Source: Gammaproteobacteria bacterium (GTDB lineage Bacteria; Pseudomonadota; Gammaproteobacteria; Steroidobacterales; Rariloculaceae). From it: a DNA stretch of 64,000 bases. The stretch lies in the NCBI GenBank assembly GCA_022825505.1, contig JAJDWR010000073.1, forward strand, positions 124,001 to 188,000, read 5' to 3'. This document shows positions 1-7,342 of the stretch, piece after piece (position 1 is the first letter of the stretch; each line of letters begins with the position of its first letter). A program made the position numbers and the translations under genes. The notes beneath the pieces were generated by a model. The model saw nothing but the letters and a program-made list of their open reading frames with translations. It did no database searches and was not told the origin of the DNA.

Positions 1-689
1 GCCTGGCCGTGGACACGGCCGGACAGACGTCGGTTGGCGGCCTCTTTGCCGCGGGCGACTGCGCCACGGTCAGCGGCGGCATCGCCGGCGCCTCGGTGGT
101 GGGACATATCGCCGGCGAAGGCGTGGCGTCGCTGTTGGAAAACGGGGCGGGGGCGCAATCATCGCTTCCCGCCGTCGACATGAGCCTCGCGGAGGACATC
201 CGTTCCCGGGCGACCGCACACATGCGCGTTCACGAGGCGCAACGCCTTTCCTGGAAGACATTCGAGGATCGGGTCCGCCGGACGGTCACCGACTACGTGG
301 GCGTGCGGCGCAACGACAAGGGCCTGCGGCTGGCGCTTGAAACCCTGCGCGCGCTCGCCGTCGACGAACGCCGGCTCAAGGCCGACGATCTGCACGAACT
401 CATGCGCGTCCACGAGAGCACCAGCATCCGACTCAACGCCGAGCTGATGGCCGAATCGGCCCTGGCGCGAACCGAAACGCGCACCGGTTCATCGCACCGC
501 CGGCTGGATCATCCGGATACCGATGACGAGAACTGGCGCAAGTTCGTTGTCGTCGAAAACGGCGGAGACCGTCCCCGCGTCGAGACGCTGCCGGCGTCCG
601 ATCCGCTGTCCTCCGCCTTCGCCCGCAACTCCGGGACTGGCGGCTGGCAACGCCGCAGGACCGGTTCGGAGGTGGCGCATGTCGGCTGA
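1..689 (+). CDS. FAD-dependent oxidoreductase, C-terminal part (fumarate reductase/AprA-like flavoprotein)
   Basis: The gene enters the window already open, so only the C-terminal part (at least 226 residues) is visible. The first visible residues contain GLFAAGDCA followed by a Gly-rich stretch, the pattern with which fumarate reductase/succinate dehydrogenase-type and adenylylsulfate-reductase-type flavoproteins close their FAD-binding domain. A helical, Arg-rich C-terminal domain follows. The stop overlaps the start of the ferredoxin gene by 11 bases, so flavoprotein and ferredoxin are probably translated together and form an electron-transfer pair. The transporter genes just downstream suggest the pair acts on the imported substrate (inference). 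The missing N-terminus prevents a firmer call. Confidence 0.75.
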   Translation, partial: LAVDTAGQTSVGGLFAAGDCATVSGGIAGASVVGHIAGEGVASLLENGAGAQSSLPAVDMSLAEDIRSRATAHMRVHEAQRLSWKTFEDRVRRTVTDYVGVRRNDKGLRLALETLRALAVDERRLKADDLHELMRVHESTSIRLNAELMAESALARTETRTGSSHRRLDHPDTDDENWRKFVVVENGGDRPRVETLPASDPLSSAFARNSGTGGWQRRRTGSEVAHVG

Positions 690-1047
690 AGTCAGAGCCC
701 CAAATTCGGCACCCGCGGACGGAGCGGTACAGGAAGGCCAGATGCAGGACGGCGCCGCACAGGGCGAGCCGGCACAGGACGGACCGGCGCCGCACAACCC
801 CATCCACATCGACGCGGATACCTGCGTGAAGTGCGATCTGTGCGACTGGATCTGCCCGGGCGACCTGATCTACAAGAAGCCCGACGATCGCGAAACCCTG
901 CCCGAGGTACGCTACCCGGACGAGTGCTGGTACTGTGGCCTGTGTCAGTCCATCTGCCCTGTGGACGCGATCACGATCTACTTTCCCAGTCAGATGATCC
1001 GCTGCCGGACCGACGTGACGACCCTGCTCGGCAAGGTCATCGACTAG
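679..1047 (+). CDS. Ferredoxin with two 4Fe-4S clusters
   Basis: A 122-residue protein with an Ala/Gly/Gln-rich N-terminal tail of about 45 residues and then two cluster motifs, CVKCDLCDWICP and CWYCGLCQSICP. Together they give the eight cysteines of a 2[4Fe-4S] ferredoxin. No signal peptide or membrane segment is visible, so it should act in the cytoplasm. It overlaps the upstream flavoprotein gene by 11 bases and probably passes electrons to or from it, as AprB does with AprA. The ATG at 679 was chosen because it follows a GGAGG at 669-673 and lies in the translational overlap; an in-frame start further upstream would lie entirely inside the flavoprotein gene. Confidence 0.85.
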   Translation: MSAEVRAPNSAPADGAVQEGQMQDGAAQGEPAQDGPAPHNPIHIDADTCVKCDLCDWICPGDLIYKKPDDRETLPEVRYPDECWYCGLCQSICPVDAITIYFPSQMIRCRTDVTTLLGKVID

Positions 1048-1087
1048 CCGCCGCCGACGCGGACGCGGGAGGCGAAAGCACTCATCC

Positions 1088-2587
1088 ATGCTCGAGGCAA
1101 TCGTCGCCGGACTCGCCGCGCTGGCCACGCCCCAGGCCGTCCTCTTCATGCTGGTGGGCGTCAGCTACGGGTTGGTGATCGGCATCCTGCCGGGGTTGGG
1201 CGGAATCGTTGCGCTGGCGCTGCTGCTGCCCTTTACCTACGGGCATGAACTGGCGGCGACGCTGGCGCTGCTGCTGGGCGCCCACATCGCGACCATCTGG
1301 GGCGGATCGGTAACCAGCATCCTGTTCAAGGTGCCGGGCGCCGCCAAGAGCCTCGCGCTGGTGTTCGACGGCCATCCCATGACCCGGCAGGGACACGCCG
1401 CCCGGGCCCTCGGCGCGTCGGCCACGGCGGCGCTGCTTGGCGGCCTCATGGGTGCGGTGTTCCTGGCCTTCACCATCCCCATCGTTCGGCCCGTCATGCT
1501 CGCACTCGGTCCCAGCGAATACCTGATGATGGCGCTCTGGGGGCTGACCATCATCGCCACGTTCAGCGAGGGCTCCCTGCTCAAGGGTCTCGTGGCGACC
1601 TGCCTGGGCATCATGGTGGCCTTCGTCGGCATGGACCCGGTGAGCGGGACGCCCCGGTTCTGGTTCGGAAACGTCTACCTGCTCGACGGAATCTCGTTCC
1701 CGGTGGCGATGATCGGACTGTTCGCCGTGGCCGAGATGATGACCCTCTACGTCAAGGGCGGCGCCATGGTGGACCGCGTCAGCGGCGAACAACGCAGCAC
1801 CGTACTGGATGGCGTGAAGGACGCTTTCCGCCATTGGGGGCTGGTGCTGAGATCCAGCCTGCTGGGCCTGTGGGTGGGCGTGCTGCCGGGCGTCGGCGCC
1901 AGCGTCGGCGGAATCGCTGCCTACGCCCAGGCGGCGCAGACCTCGCCGACGCCGGAACGATTCGGCAAGGGCGCCGTGGAAGGCGTCATCGCCCCGGACG
2001 CCACGCTGGGGGCCAATGAAGGCGGCGGCCTCATGCCGACCCTGGCCTTCGGGATCCCCGGGGGCGAGAGCATGGCCATTCTGCTGGTGGCCTTTCTCGC
2101 CATGGGGATCGTCCCCGGGCCGCGCATGCTTACCAGCGAACTGGACCTGGTGTTCAGCATGGTGTGGATCGTGGTCATCGCCAATCTGCTGACGGCGCTG
2201 ATCGGGCTGGCGATTTCCTCGCGTCTGGCACGGCTGCCCGCGCTCAATCCCAACGTGATGATCCCCCTTGTGCTCTCGGTTTGCCTGCTGGGCGCCTTCG
2301 CCACGAGAGGGTTGATCGAAGACGTCGTGGTCGCCGCCGCGTTCGGCGTCATCGGCTACCTGATGAACAAGTATCAGTACTCCAGGGCCAATTTCGTGAT
2401 CGGCATGGTGCTGGCGGAGATGATCGAGCGAAACCTGCACATCTCGCTGGGCCTGTACGGCGAGTTCTTCCTGTTCACCCGACCGATCACCACCGCCATG
2501 CTGGTGTTCATCGTAGTGACCACCGCCCTGCCCTTCGTGCGCCGGTACCGGCGCAGCAGGGCTTCGGCCGCGGGGAACGGCTCATGA
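1088..2587 (+). CDS. tctA: Tripartite tricarboxylate transporter, large permease TctA
   Basis: A 499-residue, very hydrophobic inner-membrane protein of the normal TctA length. It has the family-typical Gly-rich segments (GILPGLGGIVALALLLPFTY near residue 33 and VLPGVGASVGGIAAYAQ near residue 262) and about a dozen membrane spans. TctA is the channel subunit of the TTT family, secondary carriers that import carboxylates delivered by a periplasmic binding protein. The genes for the small permease and the binding protein follow. Its stop lies within an ATGA, so a 21-codon reading frame built of repeats begins exactly at its end (see the repeat at 2584-2645). The substrate cannot be told from sequence. 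Confidence 0.95.
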   Translation: MLEAIVAGLAALATPQAVLFMLVGVSYGLVIGILPGLGGIVALALLLPFTYGHELAATLALLLGAHIATIWGGSVTSILFKVPGAAKSLALVFDGHPMTRQGHAARALGASATAALLGGLMGAVFLAFTIPIVRPVMLALGPSEYLMMALWGLTIIATFSEGSLLKGLVATCLGIMVAFVGMDPVSGTPRFWFGNVYLLDGISFPVAMIGLFAVAEMMTLYVKGGAMVDRVSGEQRSTVLDGVKDAFRHWGLVLRSSLLGLWVGVLPGVGASVGGIAAYAQAAQTSPTPERFGKGAVEGVIAPDATLGANEGGGLMPTLAFGIPGGESMAILLVAFLAMGIVPGPRMLTSELDLVFSMVWIVVIANLLTALIGLAISSRLARLPALNPNVMIPLVLSVCLLGAFATRGLIEDVVVAAAFGVIGYLMNKYQYSRANFVIGMVLAEMIERNLHISLGLYGEFFLFTRPITTAMLVFIVVTTALPFVRRYRRSRASAAGNGS

Positions 2588-2645
2588 GCCGCCGGGGACG
2601 ATCCGTGAGCCGCCGGGGACGATCCTTGAACCGTGGAGATGGTCC
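2584..2645 (+). repeat. Tandem 21-bp repeat between tctA and tctB
   Basis: Two 21-base units (2584-2604 and 2605-2625) differ only in their first base (ATG versus GTG). A degenerate 20-base third unit (2626-2645) follows. Each unit begins with a potential start codon followed by AGC CGC or a variant, and the real tctB start (GTG AGC CGC at 2646) has the same beginning. The array looks like repeated duplication of the tctB initiation region; the one-base loss in the third unit puts the first two copies out of frame with tctB. Confidence 0.8.
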
Positions 2646-3176
2646 GTGAGCCGCAGAACACAGGAAAACTTGATTGCGGGGCTGCTGGTACTGGTCTTCG
2701 CCGCGTATCTGCTCATGACGCTGAGCCTGGGCCCGAATGCCCGGCTAGTTCCCGTGCCCATCGCCCTGCTGGGGCTTGGTTTTCTGCTGATCCAAATCGT
2801 GAGCCAGAACCGGAGCGACGGCAGGGAATTTCAGCTCGACCTGTTTGCATCGCTGACGGCCGGGGCCGTTTCGAGCACAGCGGACGCGTCCGGCGAGGAA
2901 GAACCGGAACCCCGGGATACGCGCGAGTCATTCCCGCGCGAATTGCAGGCCGCCGGGTTCCTGGCGGCGTTCATCGGCCTGATCCTGCTGCTCGGACCCA
3001 TTGCGGCGGTATTCCTGTTCACGTCCGCGTTCTTTCTCGTGACGGGCCACTTCGCGCCGCTGAAGGGCGTGACCGTCGCCGGACTCTGTACCCTGGCGCT
3101 GTACCTGTTGTTCGCCGTCGGACTGCAGTTGCAGATGTATCACGGCGTGCTCGCGCCCCTCTTCGAGCCTCGCTGA
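2646..3176 (+). CDS. tctB: Tripartite tricarboxylate transporter, small permease TctB
   Basis: A 176-residue protein with four to five hydrophobic segments separated by a polar, acidic loop at about residues 55-98, the layout of the poorly conserved TctB subunit. Its place directly after tctA and before the binding-protein gene supports the call more than sequence identity does. The GTG at 2646 starts the protein at MSRRTQEN; repeated copies of this start region lie upstream at 2584-2645. It should form the membrane complex with TctA. Confidence 0.85.
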   Translation: MSRRTQENLIAGLLVLVFAAYLLMTLSLGPNARLVPVPIALLGLGFLLIQIVSQNRSDGREFQLDLFASLTAGAVSSTADASGEEEPEPRDTRESFPRELQAAGFLAAFIGLILLLGPIAAVFLFTSAFFLVTGHFAPLKGVTVAGLCTLALYLLFAVGLQLQMYHGVLAPLFEPR

Positions 3177-3305
3177 ACCCAACGGCACTGTCGTCGCATG
3201 CGACGGTCACGCCCTGCCATCTCGACCGGGCGCTGGACGGATTTGATCGTCACCGCACACGCAGGGGCACGTCCGGCAAGTCGCCGCAAGACATGGAAAC
3301 CCGCC

Positions 3306-3311
3306 TATAAT
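3306..3311 (+). promoter_or_regulatory. Perfect -10 hexamer immediately before tctC
   Basis: TATAAT stands only six bases before the ATG of tctC. A transcript started from it would begin at or next to the start codon, so the mRNA would be leaderless or nearly so. No clear TTGACA-like -35 is visible at the expected distance. This would let the binding protein be made independently of the permeases. Confidence 0.4.
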
Positions 3312-3317
3312 CCGCGC

Positions 3318-4319
3318 ATGCGCGCACGCCTGCCCTGCCTTCTTCTGATCTTCCTGGCGACCGCCGCCGGCGGCGGCGCCGCCGACGCGGCCAGTGTGCG
3401 CGGCGAGATCGTTACCCTGCTGAGCCCCAACAGCGCGGGCGGCATGATGACCCGCTACGCGCGCATGATCGCGCCCTACATCGCCCGGCACGCCGGCGCC
3501 CGGGACGTCCGTGTACGCATCATGACCGGAGGCGGCGGGATCCGCGGCGCCAATGCGCTCTGGTTCGCCGAACCCGACGGCAGGACCATCGCCTTTACCA
3601 GCGTCACCACGCTGATCCTGTCCCAGCTTGCCGGCAGCGAAGCCGTCAGGTTCGACGCCACTCGCTTCGTCTACCTCGGCCGTGCCGCCACCGAACCCCG
3701 CGTGCTCACCGTCGGAGCGGGATCCGGCATCATGAGCGTCCGCGACGCGCGGGCACTGGGCCGGCCGTTCGTGTTTCCCTCCCAGGGTACGGACGAGGAC
3801 TTCTATTCCATGGCCGTACTGGCGGATGTAATGGGTATTCCGTTGAAGGTGATCAGCGGATACGACGGCAATGCCGATACGGCACTTGCCGTGATCAAGG
3901 GCGACGGCGACGGACACATCACGGGATGGTCGGCGTCCCAGGCGGTGATCGAAGCGGGCGACGAAGTGCCCATCCTCACGCTGGGCCCGGAGCGCTACCC
4001 CGATTATCCGGACGTACCCACGGCGCTGGAACTGGTGGACGGCGCCTCCCTGGAGGCCGTTCAGGCCATCGTCAACATGCTCGACATGCGCCGCGGATTC
4101 TTCGGCCCGCCGGACCTGGATCCCGAGGCAACCGCGGAACTGCGCGCCGCAATCGGCGCGGCCCTGGGCGATCCTCAACTCGTGGCTGATTCGGTCGCCC
4201 AGGGATTGCCGCTGCTTCCTTCTCCCGGCGAGGCGGAACAGATCAAGATCGCGCAGATAACCGAAGCCAGTCAGCACCTGGTCCCCATGCTGCGCGCAGC
4301 GCTGGAAGCCATTCGCTGA
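3318..4319 (+). CDS. tctC: Tripartite tricarboxylate transporter substrate-binding protein (Bug/TctC family)
   Basis: A 333-residue exported protein. Residues 1-23 form a signal peptide with a Leu-rich core ending near AADA. The mature part has the Bug-family layout, including the SPNSAGGMMTRYARMIAPYI region and the GGGGIRGAN turn that cradle the ligand carboxylate in this family. It would capture a carboxylate in the periplasm and hand it to TctA/TctB, encoded just upstream. I chose the ATG at 3318 because the signal peptide begins there; longer in-frame versions add a non-signal extension. It lies 141 bases after tctB and may have its own promoter (TATAAT at 3306). Confidence 0.9.
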   Translation: MRARLPCLLLIFLATAAGGGAADAASVRGEIVTLLSPNSAGGMMTRYARMIAPYIARHAGARDVRVRIMTGGGGIRGANALWFAEPDGRTIAFTSVTTLILSQLAGSEAVRFDATRFVYLGRAATEPRVLTVGAGSGIMSVRDARALGRPFVFPSQGTDEDFYSMAVLADVMGIPLKVISGYDGNADTALAVIKGDGDGHITGWSASQAVIEAGDEVPILTLGPERYPDYPDVPTALELVDGASLEAVQAIVNMLDMRRGFFGPPDLDPEATAELRAAIGAALGDPQLVADSVAQGLPLLPSPGEAEQIKIAQITEASQHLVPMLRAALEAIR

Positions 4320-4338
4320 GGGGAATTCCGAGGAAGGG

Positions 4339-4686
4339 CTACGACCGCGAAAAGTCCTCCCTGAACACGCGGTCGGCTTTCGCGGCGAAGAAGAAATCGC
4401 TTTCCGTGAGACCCTGGATCTTGTGCGTCCAGATTTCCACGACACAGCGGGCCCAGGCGATGTGCAGGTCCGGGTGGTGATTTTCAGCCTCGGCGATTTC
4501 CGTAACGCGGTTGGCGAAGTCCATCGCCTCGACAAAGTTGCCGAAACCGTACTGACGTTCCAGGTGGCCCGCTTCGTTCAACGCCCAGCCCCTGTCCAGT
4601 TCGGCCAGCAGTTCCCTGGCGCGGTCAAGCTCCATCGGCGGCACGCCGCCCCGGCAGGGAATGCAGTCTCTGTCGGCCAGTTCCAT
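4339..4686 (-). CDS. Pterin-4-alpha-carbinolamine dehydratase (PCD/DCoH family)
   Basis: A 115-residue cytoplasmic protein with the family's active-site signature: EAENHHPDLHIAW, with the paired His70-His71 and His75, then Trp and a downstream Asp. PCD enzymes dehydrate 4a-hydroxytetrahydropterin so that it can be recycled after an aromatic hydroxylase reaction; some bacterial members act elsewhere. No aromatic amino acid hydroxylase gene is seen in the window. The ATG at 4686 lies 4 bases after the stop of the heptad-repeat protein gene, so the two are probably co-transcribed. A longer reading frame continues upstream only because the neighbouring repeat has no stops in any frame. Confidence 0.9.
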   Translation of the reverse strand: MELADRDCIPCRGGVPPMELDRARELLAELDRGWALNEAGHLERQYGFGNFVEAMDFANRVTEIAEAENHHPDLHIAWARCVVEIWTHKIQGLTESDFFFAAKADRVFREDFSRS

Positions 4687-4690
4687 ATCA

Positions 4691-5185
4691 TCACTCGGCG
4701 GCGGGAGCGGCCATGATGTCCAAGCGCTGCTCGACACGCCCAAGGCGCTCCTCGACATGCCCCAGACGCTGCTCCAAGCGCCCCACGCCTTGCTCGACTT
4801 GCCCCACGCGCTGTTCCAAGAGCCCCAGGCCCTGCTCCACTCGCTCCAGGCCCTGCTCCACTCGTCCCAGGCGCAGGTCGAACTGCTCCAGGCGCTCGTC
4901 GAACTGCTCCAGGCGCTGCTCAAATTGACTCTGGCGCTGCTCAACTCTCCCAAGGCGCTCCTCGACATGCCCCAGGCGCTCCTCGACGTGCCCCAGGCGC
5001 ACGTCAAGCATGCCGACACTCACGTTCACTTCCGTCAGGTCACGTCGCAACGAATTGATGTCGCCCTGGAGGGCGGCATGATTTTCGCGCATATCGGCGC
5101 GCAAGCCTTCCATTGAATTGACCATGAAACCGAACCCGACCAACACAACGCCGATCACCGTCAGCGCCTGTTTCCACTCACCCAT
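4691..5185 (-). CDS. Membrane-anchored coiled-coil protein with uninterrupted heptad repeats
   Basis: A 164-residue protein. Residues 8-24 form one hydrophobic segment likely to anchor it in the inner membrane. Residues 25-62 are polar and helical. From residue 63 to about 153 it is built of thirteen consecutive seven-residue units of the type RLGHVEE, RLEQFDE or GLERVEQ with no insertion or deletion. Leu and Val/Phe alternate at 3-4 spacing, so a long parallel coiled coil is expected. The tail is MAAPAAE. At the DNA level this is a 21-base tandem array (4727-4999). It sits directly before the PCD gene. I recognise no family beyond a general coiled coil; its job is unknown. Confidence 0.75.
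   Translation of the reverse strand: MGEWKQALTVIGVVLVGFGFMVNSMEGLRADMRENHAALQGDINSLRRDLTEVNVSVGMLDVRLGHVEERLGHVEERLGRVEQRQSQFEQRLEQFDERLEQFDLRLGRVEQGLERVEQGLGLLEQRVGQVEQGVGRLEQRLGHVEERLGRVEQRLDIMAAPAAE
4727..4999 (-). repeat. 21-bp tandem repeat array encoding heptads
   Basis: Thirteen degenerate 21-base units inside the coiled-coil gene, each encoding one heptad. Units vary mainly at synonymous or conservative sites, and no unit length differs, which suggests selection for the reading frame and the heptad phase. The array contains no stop codon on either strand over most of its length, which creates long spurious open frames. Confidence 0.8.
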
Positions 5186-5425
5186 GCGACTTTCCCCGAC
5201 ATTTGGACCATTCGGCGCACTTTGAGGTCAGTGGATTCGCAAATCGCGTTGCCATACGCACATACTACTGACCGCAAACTGCTATTGCCAACCGCCGCAT
5301 GGTAAGCCACGCCACAAGCAATCCCGTAGACGCGTTTATGGCGATATCATGCAGAAATTGATACCTGCGCAGCTATGGTTAACCGTTGCCACTGGCTGTA
5401 GCGACCATGGCACGGCGGTAGAGCG

Positions 5426-6070
5426 GTGAGTCAAACCGACAGGGAAAAGTGGGATGCGCGCTACCGGGACGGCGCCTACGGGGCGCGCGTCCATCCGAGC
5501 GCCTTGCTGGCGGACTGGGTGGACAGGCTTGAGGTGGCGGGCGCCGCACCGAGGGCCATCGACATCGCGTGCGGCGCCGGGCGCAACGCGCTCTTCCTGG
5601 CGCGGCGCGGCTGGCATGTCGACGCCGTCGACATCTCCCTTGTAGCGCTTGGCCGCCTGCGCGCCGCCGCAAAGGCCGAGGACCTGCCCATCATCTGCGT
5701 CGAGCGGGATCTCGAACCGGCTTCGGACGCGCTGAATGGGATCGGGGATGGGAAGCACAGCCTTGCCCTGTTGATTCGCTACACCGACATGCCGCTTGTC
5801 GAGGCGCTACCGCGTGCCGTCGCCCCTGGTGGCTATCTCATTGCCGAAATGCACCTGCGGACCGACGTACCGGTCGCCGGGCCGCGAAGCCCCCGATTCC
5901 GGGTGGCGCCGGGCGCCCTCCGGAGGGCGGCGGCCGCATTCGAGCTGCTTTACTACCATGAGGGTTTCGTGGACGATCCGGACGGCCGCACGGTTGCCCT
6001 GGCGCAACTGGTAGGGCGGCGGCGGGCACTGTCCGTTAACGATGCGCATCCCGGGCCGGGCGGTCCATAG
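5426..6070 (+). CDS. Class I SAM-dependent methyltransferase, TehB-like
   Basis: A 214-residue protein. The N-terminus (REKWDARYRDGAYG) is the substrate-side lid seen in TehB/thiopurine-type methyltransferases. It is followed by the SAM-binding motif AIDIACGAGRNALFLARRG (residues 44-62) and the acidic end of strand 2 in VDAVDIS. No export signal is present. TehB-like enzymes methylate chalcogen compounds or small thiols, but most relatives have no known substrate, so I stop at the family. The GTG at 5426 was chosen because the conserved N-terminus begins there. It stands alone, and the 240-base gap upstream (5186-5425) shows no other gene. Confidence 0.85.
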   Translation: MSQTDREKWDARYRDGAYGARVHPSALLADWVDRLEVAGAAPRAIDIACGAGRNALFLARRGWHVDAVDISLVALGRLRAAAKAEDLPIICVERDLEPASDALNGIGDGKHSLALLIRYTDMPLVEALPRAVAPGGYLIAEMHLRTDVPVAGPRSPRFRVAPGALRRAAAAFELLYYHEGFVDDPDGRTVALAQLVGRRRALSVNDAHPGPGGP

Positions 6071-6191
6071 CCCCGGGATTCCAGGCGCGCCAGGGAGGGT
6101 CCGATCAAGCCGATCGGCGCCCTTTGAGACCAACGTTCGTCTTTGACATGCAAAGATAAACATTGTCATATCCAACGTGTTCGGTGGTTGC

Positions 6192-7262
6192 TCAAGGCAG
6201 GTAGCGCCGCCGCCAGCGGGGACCGAGCCCGGTCAGAATTTCGTAGCTGATGGTGCCCGCTTTCCGGGCGAGGTCATCCAGGGGCACGTTGCCGCCGAGC
6301 AATTCCACCGTGTCGCCCGGCTGCACGTCCGCCGGCGAGAGGCCGCTCACGTCCAGTGTGATCAGGTCCATGGAAACCCGGCCCACGACCCGGACCCCGG
6401 CGCCGGCAACGCAGGCGACGCCGCGGTTGCCGAGTGCACGCGGGTAGCCGTCCGCATAGCCGACGCCCACGGTCGCCAGCCGCGTGCCCGGGCGCACGGT
6501 GTGGGTGGCGCCGTATCCCACCGTTTGCTGCCTCGTGACGGTCCTCGTTTGCAGCACGATGCCCTCCAGGATGACCACCGGTTCCATCGGGCTGTCGCCG
6601 CTCGCGAACGGGCTGGCTCCGTACAGCGCAATTCCGGGGCGGACAAGGTCCCCATGGTACTCGGGTCCCAGCAATATCCCTGCCGACCCGCCGATTGAAG
6701 TCCTGACCTCCGGCAAACGCGCGAGCAAATCCCCGAAGTTCCGAACCTGTCGCGCGTTCAGAGGGTCGGACGGCACGTCCGCGCAAGCGAGGTGCGTGAG
6801 TGCGTATTGCAAATTCAATGATTCGAGCAACCCGGTCCGGCTGACTTCGCGCAACTCCGCGTCCGCCAGCCCGAGCCTTGACATGCCCGTATCCAGATGG
6901 ATCGCCGCAGGGCGGCCGGCGCCCACCGCTCGCCAGCACCGGATCTGCGCGATGGAGTTCAGGATCGGGATCAGGTCCGCGCCGATGACGCCGCCGGCGC
7001 TACCCTCGAGCACACCCTCGAATACGAAAATCTGCGCCTCCGGCAGCAGTGAGCGCAGTTCGATTCCCTCCTGCGCCGTGGCCACGAAGAAGTGGCGGCA
7101 ACCTTCGTCCCACAGGCGGCCCGCGACGGGCGCCACACCCAGTCCGTAGGCATTGGCCTTGACCACGGCGCCGCACACCGCCTGCGGCGCCGCATCGCGC
7201 AGGGTCCGGTAGTTTCTCGCCAGCGCGTCCAGATCAACCGTGAAGACGCCCGGCGACAACAT
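6192..7262 (-). CDS. alr: Alanine racemase
   Basis: A 356-residue PLP enzyme that interconverts L- and D-alanine for peptidoglycan. The PLP-lysine motif is AVVKANAYGLG (Lys35 from the chosen start). The second catalytic Tyr lies in the VGYGATHTV segment, and the conserved GVGYADGYPR and GRVSMDLITLDV blocks follow. Length and order match the family. The start is the ATG at 7262, which gives the usual short N-terminus (MLSPGVFTVDLDALARNY); a TTG 48 bases upstream is possible but adds an unconserved extension. It diverges from the reductase gene at 7343 and converges with the methyltransferase at 6070. Confidence 0.95.
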   Translation of the reverse strand: MLSPGVFTVDLDALARNYRTLRDAAPQAVCGAVVKANAYGLGVAPVAGRLWDEGCRHFFVATAQEGIELRSLLPEAQIFVFEGVLEGSAGGVIGADLIPILNSIAQIRCWRAVGAGRPAAIHLDTGMSRLGLADAELREVSRTGLLESLNLQYALTHLACADVPSDPLNARQVRNFGDLLARLPEVRTSIGGSAGILLGPEYHGDLVRPGIALYGASPFASGDSPMEPVVILEGIVLQTRTVTRQQTVGYGATHTVRPGTRLATVGVGYADGYPRALGNRGVACVAGAGVRVVGRVSMDLITLDVSGLSPADVQPGDTVELLGGNVPLDDLARKAGTISYEILTGLGPRWRRRYLP

Positions 7263-7342
7263 TTCGGTGTCGGCAACCACTGAATTTAGGCTACCATACG
7301 CGCGTCCCAACAGACGGTCGGTCCCGGCCGGAATTGCGAACC

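Noticed and set aside
1082-2440. A 452-residue open frame on the minus strand opposite tctA
   Set aside because: His/Gln/Gly-rich translation with no domain; it mirrors the codon pattern of tctA, which is clearly real.
3207-4535. A 442-residue open frame opposite tctC
   Set aside because: It crosses two convergent real genes and has only low-complexity antisense sequence.
6143-6171. A perfect TTGACA with a TCATAT 17 bases on, plus strand
   Set aside because: The -10 is poor and the promoter would point into the antisense of alr with no gene to serve; probably chance.
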